A stretch of DNA of 64,000 nucleotides, taken from Burkholderiaceae bacterium. GTDB lineage: Bacteria > Pseudomonadota > Gammaproteobacteria > Burkholderiales > Burkholderiaceae_C. The position numbers and the translations under genes are program-made. Below are positions 36,022 through 45,971 of this stretch, one piece after another. The DNA lies in the NCBI GenBank assembly GCA_016790575.1, contig JAEUOU010000032.1, positions 1-64,000 of the forward strand. The letters are read 5' to 3'. The notes beneath the pieces are model-generated. The model searched no databases. It was not told the DNA's origin and worked only from the letters and a program-made list of their open reading frames with translations. The stretch's first letter is position 1. Every line of letters begins with the position of its first letter.

Positions 36022-36999
36022 ATGAAAAAATCCCTGATCGCTCTGGCTGTTCTGGCCGCATCCGGCGCCGCCATGGCCCAATCTTCCGTGACCCTGTACG
36101 GCGTTGCCGACATGGCCGTTGGTAAAGTCAGCCAAGCCGCTGGTGGCCTGGGTCTGGCCAATGATGACTTCCAAGCCATCACGTCCAGCACCCTGAACAA
36201 TGGCACCTCCCGTTTCGGCCTGCGTGGCACGGAAGACCTGGGTGGCGGCCTGAAGGCTGGTTTCAACTTCGAAGGCGGCCTGTCGCTGGCTAACGGCGCT
36301 GGCAACCTGAGCGGTGGCCAACTGTTCTCCCGCGCTGCCAACATGTCCCTGATGGGCGGTTTCGGTGAAATCCGTGCCGGCCGTTCGCTGACGACTTCGT
36401 TCTACAGCGTCGCTTCCTGGGAACTGACCGGCACCGCCAACTACTCGGTGGTGGCAAACCAGTTCGGTTTTGCCGGCCCCGGCCCGCGTGAAACCGGTCA
36501 GGTGATGTGGAATTCCCCGAACTGGGGTGGCCTGTCCCTGTCGGCTTCGACCGTGCTCAAGGGCAACGGCGTCTACACCGTCGGTGGCGTGAACAAGGGT
36601 AAATATGATCTGGCCGCTACGTACGCTGCCGGCCCGGTCACCGCATCTCTGGCTTACAACAAGGTTCAGAGCGGCCCCAAGGGTCTGACGATTGGTGGTA
36701 AGTTCAACGCTGGCGTTGCTCAGATTGCAGCCAGCTACAACAACTACGAAACCGCCGCTGGCGTGACCGTCAACAAGGGCTTCTCGCTGGGTGCTTCTGC
36801 CAACCTGGGTGGCATCTCCCTGACGGCTGACCTGGCCCGTGACACCAAGGCCAAGGACACCGATTGGGTTGTTGAAGCCAAGTACCCCCTGTCCAAGCGC
36901 ACGTTCGCCTATGGCGTCGTGATGCGTGATGGCAAGGGCAAGGCTGGCCGCACCACCAACGTGACCGGCTACGCTGCTGGCGTCCGTCACAACTTCTGA
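36022..36999 (+). CDS. Outer-membrane porin (Gram-negative porin family)
   Basis: General diffusion porin, 325 residues, with signal peptide MKKSLIALAVLAASGAAMA and mature start QSSVTLYGVADM typical of betaproteobacterial trimeric porins, then FGLRGTEDLGGGLKAGFNFE, FGEIRAGRSLTTSF and a C-terminal phenylalanine (GVRHNF) for barrel assembly. Codon use is strongly biased (CTG, GGC, GCC with runs of preferred codons), consistent with high expression. It is monocistronic, ended by a strong terminator 49 bases downstream. Confidence 0.96.
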   Translation: MKKSLIALAVLAASGAAMAQSSVTLYGVADMAVGKVSQAAGGLGLANDDFQAITSSTLNNGTSRFGLRGTEDLGGGLKAGFNFEGGLSLANGAGNLSGGQLFSRAANMSLMGGFGEIRAGRSLTTSFYSVASWELTGTANYSVVANQFGFAGPGPRETGQVMWNSPNWGGLSLSASTVLKGNGVYTVGGVNKGKYDLAATYAAGPVTASLAYNKVQSGPKGLTIGGKFNAGVAQIAASYNNYETAAGVTVNKGFSLGASANLGGISLTADLARDTKAKDTDWVVEAKYPLSKRTFAYGVVMRDGKGKAGRTTNVTGYAAGVRHNF

Positions 37000-37047
37000 T
37001 CTTTCTCACAAGGCACACCAGTGCCTGTTTGAGAGTGGTCAAACGCT

Positions 37048-37075
37048 GGAAAAACCGCCTTCGGGCGGTTTTTCC
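37048..37075 (+). terminator. Rho-independent terminator after the porin
   Basis: Stem AAAACCGCC / GGCGGTTTT with a four-base TTCG loop and a T-run; the A-run on the left makes it potentially bidirectional. Confidence 0.9.
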
Positions 37076-37223
37076 ATGGGTGCTCGGATATACAAGCCCG
37101 TGAGGTGCGGGTCTTTCGAGGATGTGCAGCGCAAGTTGCCTTGGATATCCCTATTGGGATAACCCCCGGCTCGTTCAAGGCTGGTTTGAGGCATAGTGTT
37201 GTTCTCGTTTTCGAAAGGACACC

Positions 37224-38807
37224 ATGAAGCTCAAATTCACTCTTGTTTGCTCTGCGGCATTGCTGGCGCTGGGCGCTGCGCCTGTTGTTGCCAAACCGTT
37301 CAAGTGGTCGAGTGCCAGTGACATTCCCACGCTGGATATTCACTCGCAGAACAACGCGCTGGGTAACGGTGTTCACGCAGCGGTCTATGAGTCGCTGGTG
37401 TACTACAACAGCAAGACCTTCAAGGTGGAACCGCAACTGGCGACTTCCTGGCGGGAGGTCAGTCCAACGCAGCTGCGTTTTACGCTGCGCTCCGGCGTGA
37501 AATTCAGCGATGGGTCCCCACTGACTGCGGACGATGTGGTCTTTTCGCTCGGTCGCGCCATGGCGCGAACCTCCAATTACGCGGTGTACACCCAGGGTAT
37601 TGACCGGGCTGTCAAGGTCAATGACACCACGGTGGATGTCATGCTCAGGGGACCGAACCCCGTGTTGCTCAATCAGATGACCGAACTGCGCATCATGAGC
37701 AAGGCTTGGGCGGAAAAGAACAAATCGCTTGAGCCCAAGGACATTCGTACCAAAGACGAAACCTTTGCCCATCGCAACGCCATGGGGACCGGTCCGTACA
37801 TGGTCCAATCCTGGCAACCCGACCAGAAGCTGGTACTGGTCAAAAACCCGAACTGGTGGGGCTGGAAAGATGCCGTCACCAACGTAACAGAAATTGTCTA
37901 TACACCGATCAAATCCGAAGCCACACGTGTCGCCGCGTTGCTCTCAGGAGAAGTGGATTTTGTTCTCGACCCCAGCCCGCAAGATTTGGGCCGGATGCGT
38001 GCCAATGCGAACCTGAAAGTGATGGACGGTGTCGAGAACCGGACGATTTTTCTGGGCATGGATCAACACCGTGATGAGTTGCCAGGCTCCAATGTGAAGG
38101 GCAAAAACCCGCTCAAAGATCTGCGCGTACGCAAGGCCTTATACCAGGGCATTGATATCGATACGATCCAACGGGTAACGATGCGGGGACTCAGTCAGCC
38201 TACCGGCGCCTTGGTTGCACCACAGGTTGCCGGCTGGACGGAAGCTGTCCATCGCCGTTTTCCCTTCGATCCCGAAGCCGCGAAAAAGTTGTTGACTGAG
38301 GCCGGTTATCCGCAAGGATTCGAAGTTGATTTTGCCTGCCCCAACAACCGCTACATCAATGACGAAGAGATCTGCCAGGCGGTCACGGCCATGTGGGCAA
38401 AAATTGGGGTCAGAGCAAAACTGAGAACTCAGCCCCTGGTGACCTACTTCCCCATGATTCAACGCTACGAGGCGAGTATTTACATGCTGGGTTGGGGAGT
38501 CCCCACTTTTGATGCGCTGTACTCGCTGCAGTCACTCACGCGCAGCGTCGGGACCGGTGGCGACGGCAACTACAACGTCGGCCGGTACAAAAATGAGCGG
38601 ATGGACTATGTGGTTGACAGAATCAAGACGGAAACTGACCTTCCGGTTCGCAATCGCCTCCTCACGGAGGGTTTGCAATTGCAAAACGATACGGTTGCTC
38701 ATATTCCGCTGCACAACCAGATCATCCCCTGGGCGATGAAAAAGAGCGTGGAAGTCGTACATCGTGCCGACAACCGTCTGGACTGGCGCCTTATCAAGGT
38801 GAACTGA
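37224..38807 (+). CDS. Peptide/nickel-type ABC transporter substrate-binding protein 1
   Basis: Periplasmic binding protein of the SBP_bac_5 family, 527 residues with signal peptide (MKLKFTLVCSAALLALGAAPVVA). Characteristic segments are GVKFSDGSPLTADDVVFSLGRAM and the late YMLGWGVPTFDALYSL. GAAAGGA lies before the ATG. It has its own terminator at 38839-38864, so it may be made in excess of the permease genes that follow. The ligand is not readable from sequence; oligopeptides are plausible given the M20 gene in the operon. About 40% of positions appear shared with binding protein 2 by eye. Confidence 0.92.
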   Translation: MKLKFTLVCSAALLALGAAPVVAKPFKWSSASDIPTLDIHSQNNALGNGVHAAVYESLVYYNSKTFKVEPQLATSWREVSPTQLRFTLRSGVKFSDGSPLTADDVVFSLGRAMARTSNYAVYTQGIDRAVKVNDTTVDVMLRGPNPVLLNQMTELRIMSKAWAEKNKSLEPKDIRTKDETFAHRNAMGTGPYMVQSWQPDQKLVLVKNPNWWGWKDAVTNVTEIVYTPIKSEATRVAALLSGEVDFVLDPSPQDLGRMRANANLKVMDGVENRTIFLGMDQHRDELPGSNVKGKNPLKDLRVRKALYQGIDIDTIQRVTMRGLSQPTGALVAPQVAGWTEAVHRRFPFDPEAAKKLLTEAGYPQGFEVDFACPNNRYINDEEICQAVTAMWAKIGVRAKLRTQPLVTYFPMIQRYEASIYMLGWGVPTFDALYSLQSLTRSVGTGGDGNYNVGRYKNERMDYVVDRIKTETDLPVRNRLLTEGLQLQNDTVAHIPLHNQIIPWAMKKSVEVVHRADNRLDWRLIKVN

Positions 38808-38838
38808 AGCGTTCGTGCCTCAGTCTAGATAAGAGAAA

Positions 38839-38864
38839 CAAGAGGCCTTCGGGCCTCTTTTCCT
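38839..38864 (+). terminator. Rho-independent terminator after binding protein 1
   Basis: Stem AAGAGGCC / GGCCTCTT with TTCG loop followed by TTCCTTT. It may attenuate rather than fully separate binding protein 1 from the permease gene 108 bases further on. Confidence 0.88.
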
Positions 38865-38971
38865 TTGAACCATCGCATTGACCGCGGACGGCGCCGACAG
38901 TGCCCCGGAAAACCCCAACAGGAATTGCCGTAAGCCTCTGTTAGGATCATCCGACCTCTTCTCGCGCCCTT

Positions 38972-39952
38972 ATGTTTGCATTCATTCTCCGCCGCCTCCT
39001 CCAAGCTGTCGTTGTCATGGTCTCGGTGGCGTTCATTGCCTTCTTGCTGTTTCAGTATGTGGGCGACCCGGTCGTGTTTTTGCTCGGTCAAGATGCCACC
39101 CCCGAGCAAATCCGGGAGCTGAGGGCTGATCTGGGACTCGATCAACCCTTCGTCATCCAGTTTTGGCATTTCCTTGTCAACGCCGCGCAGGGCGAATTCG
39201 GTCTCAGTCTTCGCCAGGGTGCCAAGGTATCGCGTCTGATAGCGGAGCGGTTTCCGGCGACACTCGAGTTGGCCCTGGTCGCCGCGTTGATGGCGCTGGT
39301 GGTCGGTATTCCGATGGGGGTCTATGCCGCACTGCGTCGCGGAACATTTCTCAGCCAGGTGTTCATGACCATCTCGCTGCTTGGTGTGTCCTTACCTACA
39401 TTCCTGATCGGCATTCTTCTGATTCTGGTTTTTGCGGTCGGACTGGGCTGGTTTCCGAGTTTTGGCCGTGGAACCACGGTCGAATTCGGATGGTGGAGTA
39501 CCGGACTGCTGACCGCGAAGGGCTGGCATCACATCACCTTGCCTGCCATCACTCTTGCCATTTTCCAGCTCACGCTGATCATGCGGCTGGTACGGGCAGA
39601 AATGCTCGAAGTGCTGCGCACCGACTACATCAAATTTGCGCGGGCCCGTGGTCTGACCGACCGGGCGATTCATTTCGGCCATGCGCTCAAGAACACGCTG
39701 GTACCCGTCATGACCATCACCGGATTGCAGCTTGGTGGTCTGATCGCCTTTGCCATCATCACGGAAACCGTTTTCCAATGGCCCGGCATGGGGCTGCTCT
39801 TCATTCAGGCGGTAACCTTCGCCGACATACCCGTCATGGCAGCCTATCTGTGCCTGATCGCACTGATTTTTGTGGTGATCAACCTGATTGTGGATCTGCT
39901 GTATTTTGTGGTTGATCCGCGTCTTCGAGTGGGCAAGGCCGGGGGGCACTGA
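38972..39952 (+). CDS. ABC transporter permease (DppB/OppB type)
   Basis: Inner-membrane permease, 326 residues with six membrane segments; N-terminal FILRRLLQAVVVMVSVAFIAFLLFQ and the EAA-loop region RTDYIKFARARGLTDRAIHFGHALKNTLVP that contacts the ATPase. The stop overlaps the next start by 1 base (TGATG), indicating coupling with the M20 gene. Confidence 0.93.
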   Translation: MFAFILRRLLQAVVVMVSVAFIAFLLFQYVGDPVVFLLGQDATPEQIRELRADLGLDQPFVIQFWHFLVNAAQGEFGLSLRQGAKVSRLIAERFPATLELALVAALMALVVGIPMGVYAALRRGTFLSQVFMTISLLGVSLPTFLIGILLILVFAVGLGWFPSFGRGTTVEFGWWSTGLLTAKGWHHITLPAITLAIFQLTLIMRLVRAEMLEVLRTDYIKFARARGLTDRAIHFGHALKNTLVPVMTITGLQLGGLIAFAIITETVFQWPGMGLLFIQAVTFADIPVMAAYLCLIALIFVVINLIVDLLYFVVDPRLRVGKAGGH

Positions 39953-41175
39953 TGCTCGCTCCGCGTTACCGCGCCAGCGGTCGGGTGTTTGCTGAACTGG
40001 CACGCCATCACCCGGAACTGACCGCCTTGCGGCGCGATCTGCATTCACACCCCGAACTCGGATTCGAAGAGCAGTACACCGCCGCGCGGGTCGTCGAAGC
40101 GCTGAAAGCGTGTGGCGTCGACGAAATCCATTCCGGAATCGCAAAGACGGGCATTGTGGCCGTTGTACGGGGCCGCGGAACAGGCGGCCGCATGATAGGA
40201 CTGCGTGCCGATATGGATGCGTTGCCAATCGCTGAGCACAACACCTGTCCCTGGCGATCCACAAAGCCGGGGCTGATGCATGCCTGTGGTCATGACGGAC
40301 ATGTCGCCATGTTGGTGGGGGCGGCTCGTTATCTGTCAGAAACGCGGAACTTTGATGGCACGGCCGTATTGATCTTTCAGCCCGGCGAAGAGGGGTTCGC
40401 CGGTGCAAAGGCCATGATGGACGAGGGACTGTTCGACCGCTTCCCGGTCGAGGCTGTGTTTGCCATGCACAACTGGCCGGCGTTACCCGTCGGCACCATT
40501 GCAGTGAATCCTGGTCCGATGATGGCCGCCGCAGACCGGGTGACGATACGTATCCTCGGACGGGGTGGGCATGGTGCGCATGCGTATCAGGCCGTGGATC
40601 CGGTGCTGGTTGCCGGGCACATCATTACGGCGGTGCAGAGCATCGTGTCGCGCAATCTCAAGGCAATCGACAGCGCCGTCATCAGCCTGTGCTCGGTCCA
40701 TGCCGGTGATGCCAGCGCGTTCAGCGTCATCCCCGAAGAAGCGGTCCTTACCGGTACAGTCCGCACTTTTCGCGCCGACGTGCAGGACCAGGTTGAGCGT
40801 CGTCTAGTCGAACTGTGCACCGCTGTGGCGCAGGGCTTCGGGGCGCAGGCCGAGGTCCGCTTCGAGCGACTCTATCCCGCAACCATCAACCACCCGGCAC
40901 AGGCCGAGTTCGCTGCCACAGTCGCCCGGACACTGGTGGGCGATGACCGGGTCATCACCGATCTTGAACCCAGCATGGGCGCGGAAGATTTCGCGTTCAT
41001 GTTGCAGGCCCGTCCCGGCGCCTACTTGCGTATCGGGCAAAGGGATTCGGGCGGTGCGTTCCTGCACAGCAGTCGCTACGATTTCAATGACGAGGTGCTG
41101 CCCTTTGGCGCCGCCTTGCATGCCAGCCTGGTGGAACAGCTGTTGCCACTGGGCGATGAGTCTTTCTTCCCGTGA
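39952..41175 (+). CDS. M20-family amidohydrolase (hippurate hydrolase/aminoacylase-like)
   Basis: Zinc-dependent amidohydrolase, 407 residues, no signal peptide, so cytoplasmic. The family motifs are LRADMDALPI, MHACGHDGHVAML (metal ligands), IFQPGEEGFAGAKAMMDEG (catalytic Glu) and the lid domain RVTIRILGRGGHGAHAYQAVDP. Position between permease and binding-protein genes suggests it hydrolyses the imported N-acyl amino acid or small peptide. It ends 26 bases before binding protein 2. Confidence 0.93.
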   Translation: MLAPRYRASGRVFAELARHHPELTALRRDLHSHPELGFEEQYTAARVVEALKACGVDEIHSGIAKTGIVAVVRGRGTGGRMIGLRADMDALPIAEHNTCPWRSTKPGLMHACGHDGHVAMLVGAARYLSETRNFDGTAVLIFQPGEEGFAGAKAMMDEGLFDRFPVEAVFAMHNWPALPVGTIAVNPGPMMAAADRVTIRILGRGGHGAHAYQAVDPVLVAGHIITAVQSIVSRNLKAIDSAVISLCSVHAGDASAFSVIPEEAVLTGTVRTFRADVQDQVERRLVELCTAVAQGFGAQAEVRFERLYPATINHPAQAEFAATVARTLVGDDRVITDLEPSMGAEDFAFMLQARPGAYLRIGQRDSGGAFLHSSRYDFNDEVLPFGAALHASLVEQLLPLGDESFFP

Positions 41176-41201
41176 TTCAACCGACGAAAAAAGGAGTTTC
41201 C

Positions 41202-42782
41202 ATGACATTCCAGCAAACCACGCTTTCGACCGCATTGGCTGCGGCACTTTGCCTGGCAGCGGCGACGGCATCGGCGCAGACGATTCGAATTGCCAACCAG
41301 GGCGACGCCTTGTCGATGGATCCCCATTCGCTCAACGAATCGCTCCAACTGTCGGTGACCAACAATGTCTACGAAGGCCTGGTCGGAATCGACAAGAACC
41401 TTCAGTTCGTTCCAGGCCTGGCCACCGGCTGGAAGCAGAGTTCGCCCACGGTCTGGCGCTTTGACTTGCGCAAGGGCGTGACTTTTCACGATGGCACCCC
41501 CATGACCGCCGACGATGTGATTTTCTCGTTTGCTCGGGCCTCCGGTGAAGGCTCCGACATGCGCAGCTACACCAACGACATCAAGGAAGTACGCAAAGTC
41601 AACGACCATGCCATCGAGATCGAGACCAAGGCACCGTTCCCGATCCTTCCCAACTCCATTGCGCTGGTCATGATCATGAGCAAGAAGTGGGCGGAGACCA
41701 ATCAGGCCTTGCGCCCGGTCGATCGCCGAAAAGGTATCGAAAACGCGGCATCGTTCCGAGCCAACGGCACCGGGCCGTTCCGTCTGCGCGAACGGCAGCC
41801 GAATGTGCGCACCACGTTCGTTCGGAATGGCAACTATTGGGGCAAGATCGAAGGCAACGTCACCGAAGTCATCTTCACGCCCATTGCCAACGACGCTACA
41901 CGGGTTGCCGCCTTGCTTTCGGGAGAAATCGATGTCATGGAGCCGGTGCCTGTTCAAGACGTCGCCCGGCTGAATGCCGGTGCCACCACCGCAGCGCTGA
42001 CCGGGCCCGAGTTGCGGACCATTTTCCTGGGGATGGATCAGAAGCGCGACGAACTTCTGTATTCGAGCGTGAAAGGGAAGAACCCGTTCAAGGACAAGCG
42101 TGTTCGCCAGGCTTTCTACCAGGCCATCGACATTGAAGGAATCAAGCGCACGGTGATGCGCGGAGCCTCCAACCCGACCGCGCTGATGGTGGGCCCTGGA
42201 ATCAACGGGTTTGCGCCTGACCTCAACAAGCGGCTACCCTTTGATCCCGAAGCCTCGAAAAAGCTGCTGGCGGATGCCGGGTATCCCAACGGTTTCACCA
42301 TCGACATGAACTGTCCCAACGACCGGTATGTCAACGATGGCCAAATCTGTGAAGCCGTCGCGGCCAATCTCTCCCGTGTCAATATCAAGGTCAATCTCAA
42401 GGCCGAAACCAAAGGGACCTACTTCCCCAAAATCCTGCGGCGTGACACCAGCTTCTACCTGCTGGGCTGGACGCCCGGAACCTACGATGGCCACAACCCG
42501 CTCAATGCGCTGATGCGCTGTGTGGACGACAAGGGATCGGGCCAGTTCAACCTGGGCTCCTACTGCAATCCGAAAGTTGACGAACTGACGCTGAAGATAC
42601 AGTCGGAGACCGACCAGGCCAAGCGCAACGCCATGATCCGCGAGGCGTTCCAGATTCATGCCGACGACATCGGCCATCTGCCCTTGCACCAACAGGCGCT
42701 GGCATGGGGCGTCAACAAGAAAGTCACCCTGGTCCAGCGCGCCGACAACTTCATGCCGTTCCGCTACATGAGCGTCAAGTGA
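41202..42782 (+). CDS. Peptide-type ABC transporter substrate-binding protein 2
   Basis: Second SBP_bac_5 protein, 526 residues, signal peptide MTFQQTTLSTALAAALCLAAATASA. It has GVTFHDGTPMTADDVIFSFARA and YLLGWTPGTYDGHNPLNALM. The ATG at 41202 follows AAGGAG, preferred over the in-frame ATG at 41172 inside the M20 gene. Sharing one transporter between two binding proteins would broaden substrate range; this is an inference. Confidence 0.92.
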   Translation: MTFQQTTLSTALAAALCLAAATASAQTIRIANQGDALSMDPHSLNESLQLSVTNNVYEGLVGIDKNLQFVPGLATGWKQSSPTVWRFDLRKGVTFHDGTPMTADDVIFSFARASGEGSDMRSYTNDIKEVRKVNDHAIEIETKAPFPILPNSIALVMIMSKKWAETNQALRPVDRRKGIENAASFRANGTGPFRLRERQPNVRTTFVRNGNYWGKIEGNVTEVIFTPIANDATRVAALLSGEIDVMEPVPVQDVARLNAGATTAALTGPELRTIFLGMDQKRDELLYSSVKGKNPFKDKRVRQAFYQAIDIEGIKRTVMRGASNPTALMVGPGINGFAPDLNKRLPFDPEASKKLLADAGYPNGFTIDMNCPNDRYVNDGQICEAVAANLSRVNIKVNLKAETKGTYFPKILRRDTSFYLLGWTPGTYDGHNPLNALMRCVDDKGSGQFNLGSYCNPKVDELTLKIQSETDQAKRNAMIREAFQIHADDIGHLPLHQQALAWGVNKKVTLVQRADNFMPFRYMSVK

Positions 42783-42896
42783 GCGACTGCGGGGGTGCCA
42801 TCAGGGGTGCCCCCGTTGTGGCCTTTGCTGTGACGACTCACCAGAAACAACACGTGCCGTAACCGTAGCAGGTAACGGCCTCCAAACGGTTACTCC

Positions 42897-43808
42897 ATGA
42901 CCAATCCCTTTACCCGATGGCTTGACAGCGATATCGGTTACAGCTTTCGTACCTCGCCGACGGCCATCGGTGCGGGGCTGATTGCCTTCATCTGCGTTTT
43001 CTGCGCGATGTTTGCTCCGTGGGTTGCTCCCCACGACCCCTTCAACCTGGCTACCCTGGAGCTCAGTGACGCACGCCTGCCCCCGGCGTGGAGCACCGGC
43101 GGAAGCACCAAGTATCTGCTGGGAACCGATGACCAGGGGCGGGACATCCTGTCAGCGCTGATGTACGGCGCCCGCATTTCTCTCGTGGTCGGGCTGATTT
43201 CGGTTGTGTTGTCGGTATTTGTCGGGGTATCGCTGGGCTTGCTGGCCGGATTCAAGGGCGGCTGGATCGACGGCGCGCTGATGCGGCTGTGTGATGTGAT
43301 GTTGTCCTTCCCGTCGATCCTTGTGGCATTGTTGATTGCCGGGGTGGGTCGCGCCTTGTTCCCCAACGCCCATGAAACCCTGGCGTTCGGTGTGCTGATT
43401 GTCTCGCTGACCCTGACCGGCTGGGTCCAATATGCCCGAACCGTTCGCGGTTCGACACTGGTCGAGCGCAACAAGGAATATGTACAGGCTGCGCGGGTCA
43501 CCGGTGTGGCGCCCATGCGCATCATGCGCCGCCATGTGTTGCCCAATGTGCTGGGCCCGGTTCTGGTGCTGGCCACCATTCAGGTGGCCACTGCCATCAT
43601 CTCCGAGGCGACGCTGTCCTTCCTGGGGGTGGGCGCTCCGCCGACGTCACCCTCTCTGGGCACACTGATCCGCATCGGCAACGATTACCTCTTCTCCGGA
43701 GAGTGGTGGATTACCGTTTTCCCCGGTGTGATGCTGGTGCTGATTGCCCTGTCCGTCAATCTGCTGGGTGACTGGCTGCGCGATGCGCTCAACCCCCGAC
43801 TGCGCTGA
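42897..43808 (+). CDS. ABC transporter permease (DppC/OppC type)
   Basis: Second permease, 303 residues, six membrane segments with the N-terminal DppC extension; motifs LLGTDDQGRDILSALMYGARISL and the EAA loop RNKEYVQAARVTGVAPMRIMRRHVLPN. No ribosome binding site is evident: the bases before the ATG form a small stem (GTAAC 42872-42876 with GTTAC 42889-42893). The 114-base gap after binding protein 2 also holds a GC hairpin without a T-run. Confidence 0.93.
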   Translation: MTNPFTRWLDSDIGYSFRTSPTAIGAGLIAFICVFCAMFAPWVAPHDPFNLATLELSDARLPPAWSTGGSTKYLLGTDDQGRDILSALMYGARISLVVGLISVVLSVFVGVSLGLLAGFKGGWIDGALMRLCDVMLSFPSILVALLIAGVGRALFPNAHETLAFGVLIVSLTLTGWVQYARTVRGSTLVERNKEYVQAARVTGVAPMRIMRRHVLPNVLGPVLVLATIQVATAIISEATLSFLGVGAPPTSPSLGTLIRIGNDYLFSGEWWITVFPGVMLVLIALSVNLLGDWLRDALNPRLR

Positions 43809-43820
43809 GCGCCCTCCATC

Positions 43821-44789
43821 ATGAGTCTTCTCCAAGTCAAAAACCTGGTCGTCGAATTTCCCGGGCGCCGCGGCACCCTGCGGGCGCTGGATGACATCTC
43901 GTTCGAAATTGCGCCGGGCGAAATACTGGGCGTTGTCGGTGAGTCAGGCGCCGGCAAATCGCTCACTGGCGCGTCCATCATCGGGCTGCTGGAGCCACCG
44001 GGGCGTGTCGCGTCCGGCCAGATTCTGCTGCAGGGGCAGCGTATCGACAACCTTGGCCACGACGCGATGCGCAGCATCCGTGGCCGCAAAATCGGGGCGA
44101 TCTTCCAGGACCCGCTGACCTCGCTCAATCCCCTGTATTCCGTCGGTCGCCAGCTGATCGAAACCATACGCACCCATCTGCCCGTGTCCGAACAAGAGGC
44201 CAAAGACCGGGCGATCAGCCTGTTGCAGGACACGGGCATCCCCGCGGCGGCCGAGCGCATTGACCACTATCCGCACCAGTTCTCGGGCGGCATGCGCCAG
44301 CGGGTGGTGATTGCCCTTGCGTTGGCGGCCGAGCCGCAGCTGATTGTGGCCGATGAGCCCACCACGGCGCTGGACGTTTCGATCCAGGCGCAGATCATTA
44401 CCCTGCTCAAACGCATCTGCAAAGACCGGGGTGCTGCGGTCATGCTGATCACCCATGACATGGGGGTGATCGCCGAAACCTGTGACCGGGTGGCCGTCAT
44501 GTACGCTGGCCGGATTGCCGAGATCGGGCCGGTCCATGATGTGATCAACCGTCCTGCACACCCTTATACCGAAGGCCTGATGGCCTCGATTCCCGACATG
44601 ACGCAAGACCGCGAACGCCTGAACCAGATCGATGGCGCGATGCCCCGGCTCAATGCCATCCCGACGGGATGCGCTTTCAACCCGCGGTGCCCTCGCAGCT
44701 TCGACCGATGCACCCGGGAGCGTCCGGAACTGATGGCTGCCGGCAACAACCGCGCCGCCTGCTGGCTGCATGACGGGGGGAAGGCATGA
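43821..44789 (+). CDS. ABC transporter ATP-binding protein (DppD/OppD type)
   Basis: Cytoplasmic ATPase, 322 residues: Walker A GESGAGKS, signature FSGGMRQR, Walker [14 protein letters not shown], and the C-terminal oligopeptide-type domain with the [21 protein letters not shown] cysteine cluster. It overlaps the next ATPase gene by 4 bases. Confidence 0.95.
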   Translation: MSLLQVKNLVVEFPGRRGTLRALDDISFEIAPGEILGVVGESGAGKSLTGASIIGLLEPPGRVASGQILLQGQRIDNLGHDAMRSIRGRKIGAIFQDPLTSLNPLYSVGRQLIETIRTHLPVSEQEAKDRAISLLQDTGIPAAAERIDHYPHQFSGGMRQRVVIALALAAEPQLIVADEPTTALDVSIQAQIITLLKRICKDRGAAVMLITHDMGVIAETCDRVAVMYAGRIAEIGPVHDVINRPAHPYTEGLMASIPDMTQDRERLNQIDGAMPRLNAIPTGCAFNPRCPRSFDRCTRERPELMAAGNNRAACWLHDGGKA

Positions 44790-45820
44790 ACGCGCCGTCG
44801 TCCGCATCCATGGCGTCTGCCACAGCAAACCGGCCCCTGGTCGAAGCGCGTGACCTGGCCATGACCTTCGATGTTTCCGCGCCGTGGCTGAACCGCGTCA
44901 TCGAGCGAAAGCCCCGCATGTTGCTGCACGCAGTCGACGGTGTGAGCTTCGACATCGAAAAGGGCAAGACACTTGCGTTGGTCGGCGAGTCCGGCTGCGG
45001 CAAAAGTACGGTTGCGCGCCTGCTGGTGGGCCTGTACACGCCCACCCGTGGTGGCATGACCTTTGACGGCCAGGACGCCCACGCCGCTTTTCGCACGCCC
45101 GAAGGTCGTACCCTGCGCCGACGCATCCAGATGATCTTCCAGGACCCGTATGCCAGCCTCAACCCGCGCTGGATCGTGGGGGACATCGTTGGCGAGCCCT
45201 TGCGAGAACACGGGCTCGCTCCCGACCCGGCGCAACTGCGCCACCGCGTGGGCGAACTGTTGCAGTCCGTGGGACTGTCGGCGCTGGACATGGTCAAGTA
45301 CCCGCACCAGTTCTCGGGCGGGCAGCGCCAGCGCATCTCGATCGCCCGCGCCCTGGCCACCCAGCCCGAGTTCCTGGTCTGCGACGAACCGACGTCGGCG
45401 CTGGACGTCAGCGTTCAGGCGCAGGTGCTCAACATCATGAAAGACTTGCAGCGCCAGCAGGGCCTGACTTACCTGTTCATCAGCCACAACCTGGCGGTGG
45501 TGCGCCACGTGAGCGATCAGGTCGGCGTGATGTACCTGGGGCGGCTGGTCGAACTGGCCGACAAGGCCACCTTGTTCGAAAGCCCGCGTCACCCCTACAC
45601 CCGCATGCTGCTGGATGCGATCCCGAAGATGCATGACACCGGGCGGGCTCGCACGCCGGTCCAGGGCGAGGTGCCCAACCCCTTGAATCCGCCGCCGGGC
45701 TGCGCCTTCAACCCGCGCTGTCCGCATGCCACGGAACGTTGTCGCGTCGAGCGGCCCGCGCTTTTGCAACTCGGCGGTATCCGCATTGCCTGTCATGCGG
45801 TGGAAGAGGGACGGATCTGA
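44786..45820 (+). CDS. ABC transporter ATP-binding protein (DppF/OppF type)
   Basis: Partner ATPase, 344 residues: Walker A GESGCGKS, signature FSGGQRQR, Walker [14 protein letters not shown], and a [19 protein letters not shown] cluster at the end. Start coupled to the preceding gene (ATGA). Last gene of the operon; a dispersed element copy lies just downstream. Confidence 0.95.
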   Translation: MNAPSSASMASATANRPLVEARDLAMTFDVSAPWLNRVIERKPRMLLHAVDGVSFDIEKGKTLALVGESGCGKSTVARLLVGLYTPTRGGMTFDGQDAHAAFRTPEGRTLRRRIQMIFQDPYASLNPRWIVGDIVGEPLREHGLAPDPAQLRHRVGELLQSVGLSALDMVKYPHQFSGGQRQRISIARALATQPEFLVCDEPTSALDVSVQAQVLNIMKDLQRQQGLTYLFISHNLAVVRHVSDQVGVMYLGRLVELADKATLFESPRHPYTRMLLDAIPKMHDTGRARTPVQGEVPNPLNPPPGCAFNPRCPHATERCRVERPALLQLGGIRIACHAVEEGRI

Positions 45821-45858
45821 GCTGTAGCGTGTGCCTCAACCAGGCATCATCGCCTGCT

Positions 45859-45918
45859 TGATATGAAAAGCATAGCTACAGAGCACCGTTTTTCCATGGG
45901 TATTGGCCGATTTCTCGT
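45859..45918 (+). repeat. Dispersed hairpin-core element, copy C (intergenic)
   Basis: Degenerate arms around GATATG and ATAGCT, spacer ending GCACCGTTTTT, core CCATGGGTATTGGCCGA (45894-45910). It lies between the transporter operon and hexR. Just before it, CTGTAGC and GCTACAG plus CAGGC/GCCTG can fold into a larger hairpin. Confidence 0.6.
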
Positions 45919-45971
45919 CTGACCGCGGTCCGGGGCGCCCGGACCGCGGCTGTCCAGCCGCCATCGGCAAC

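Noticed and set aside
42783-42896. GC hairpin after binding protein 2 as a terminator
   Set aside because: The stem depends on wobble pairs and no T-run follows.
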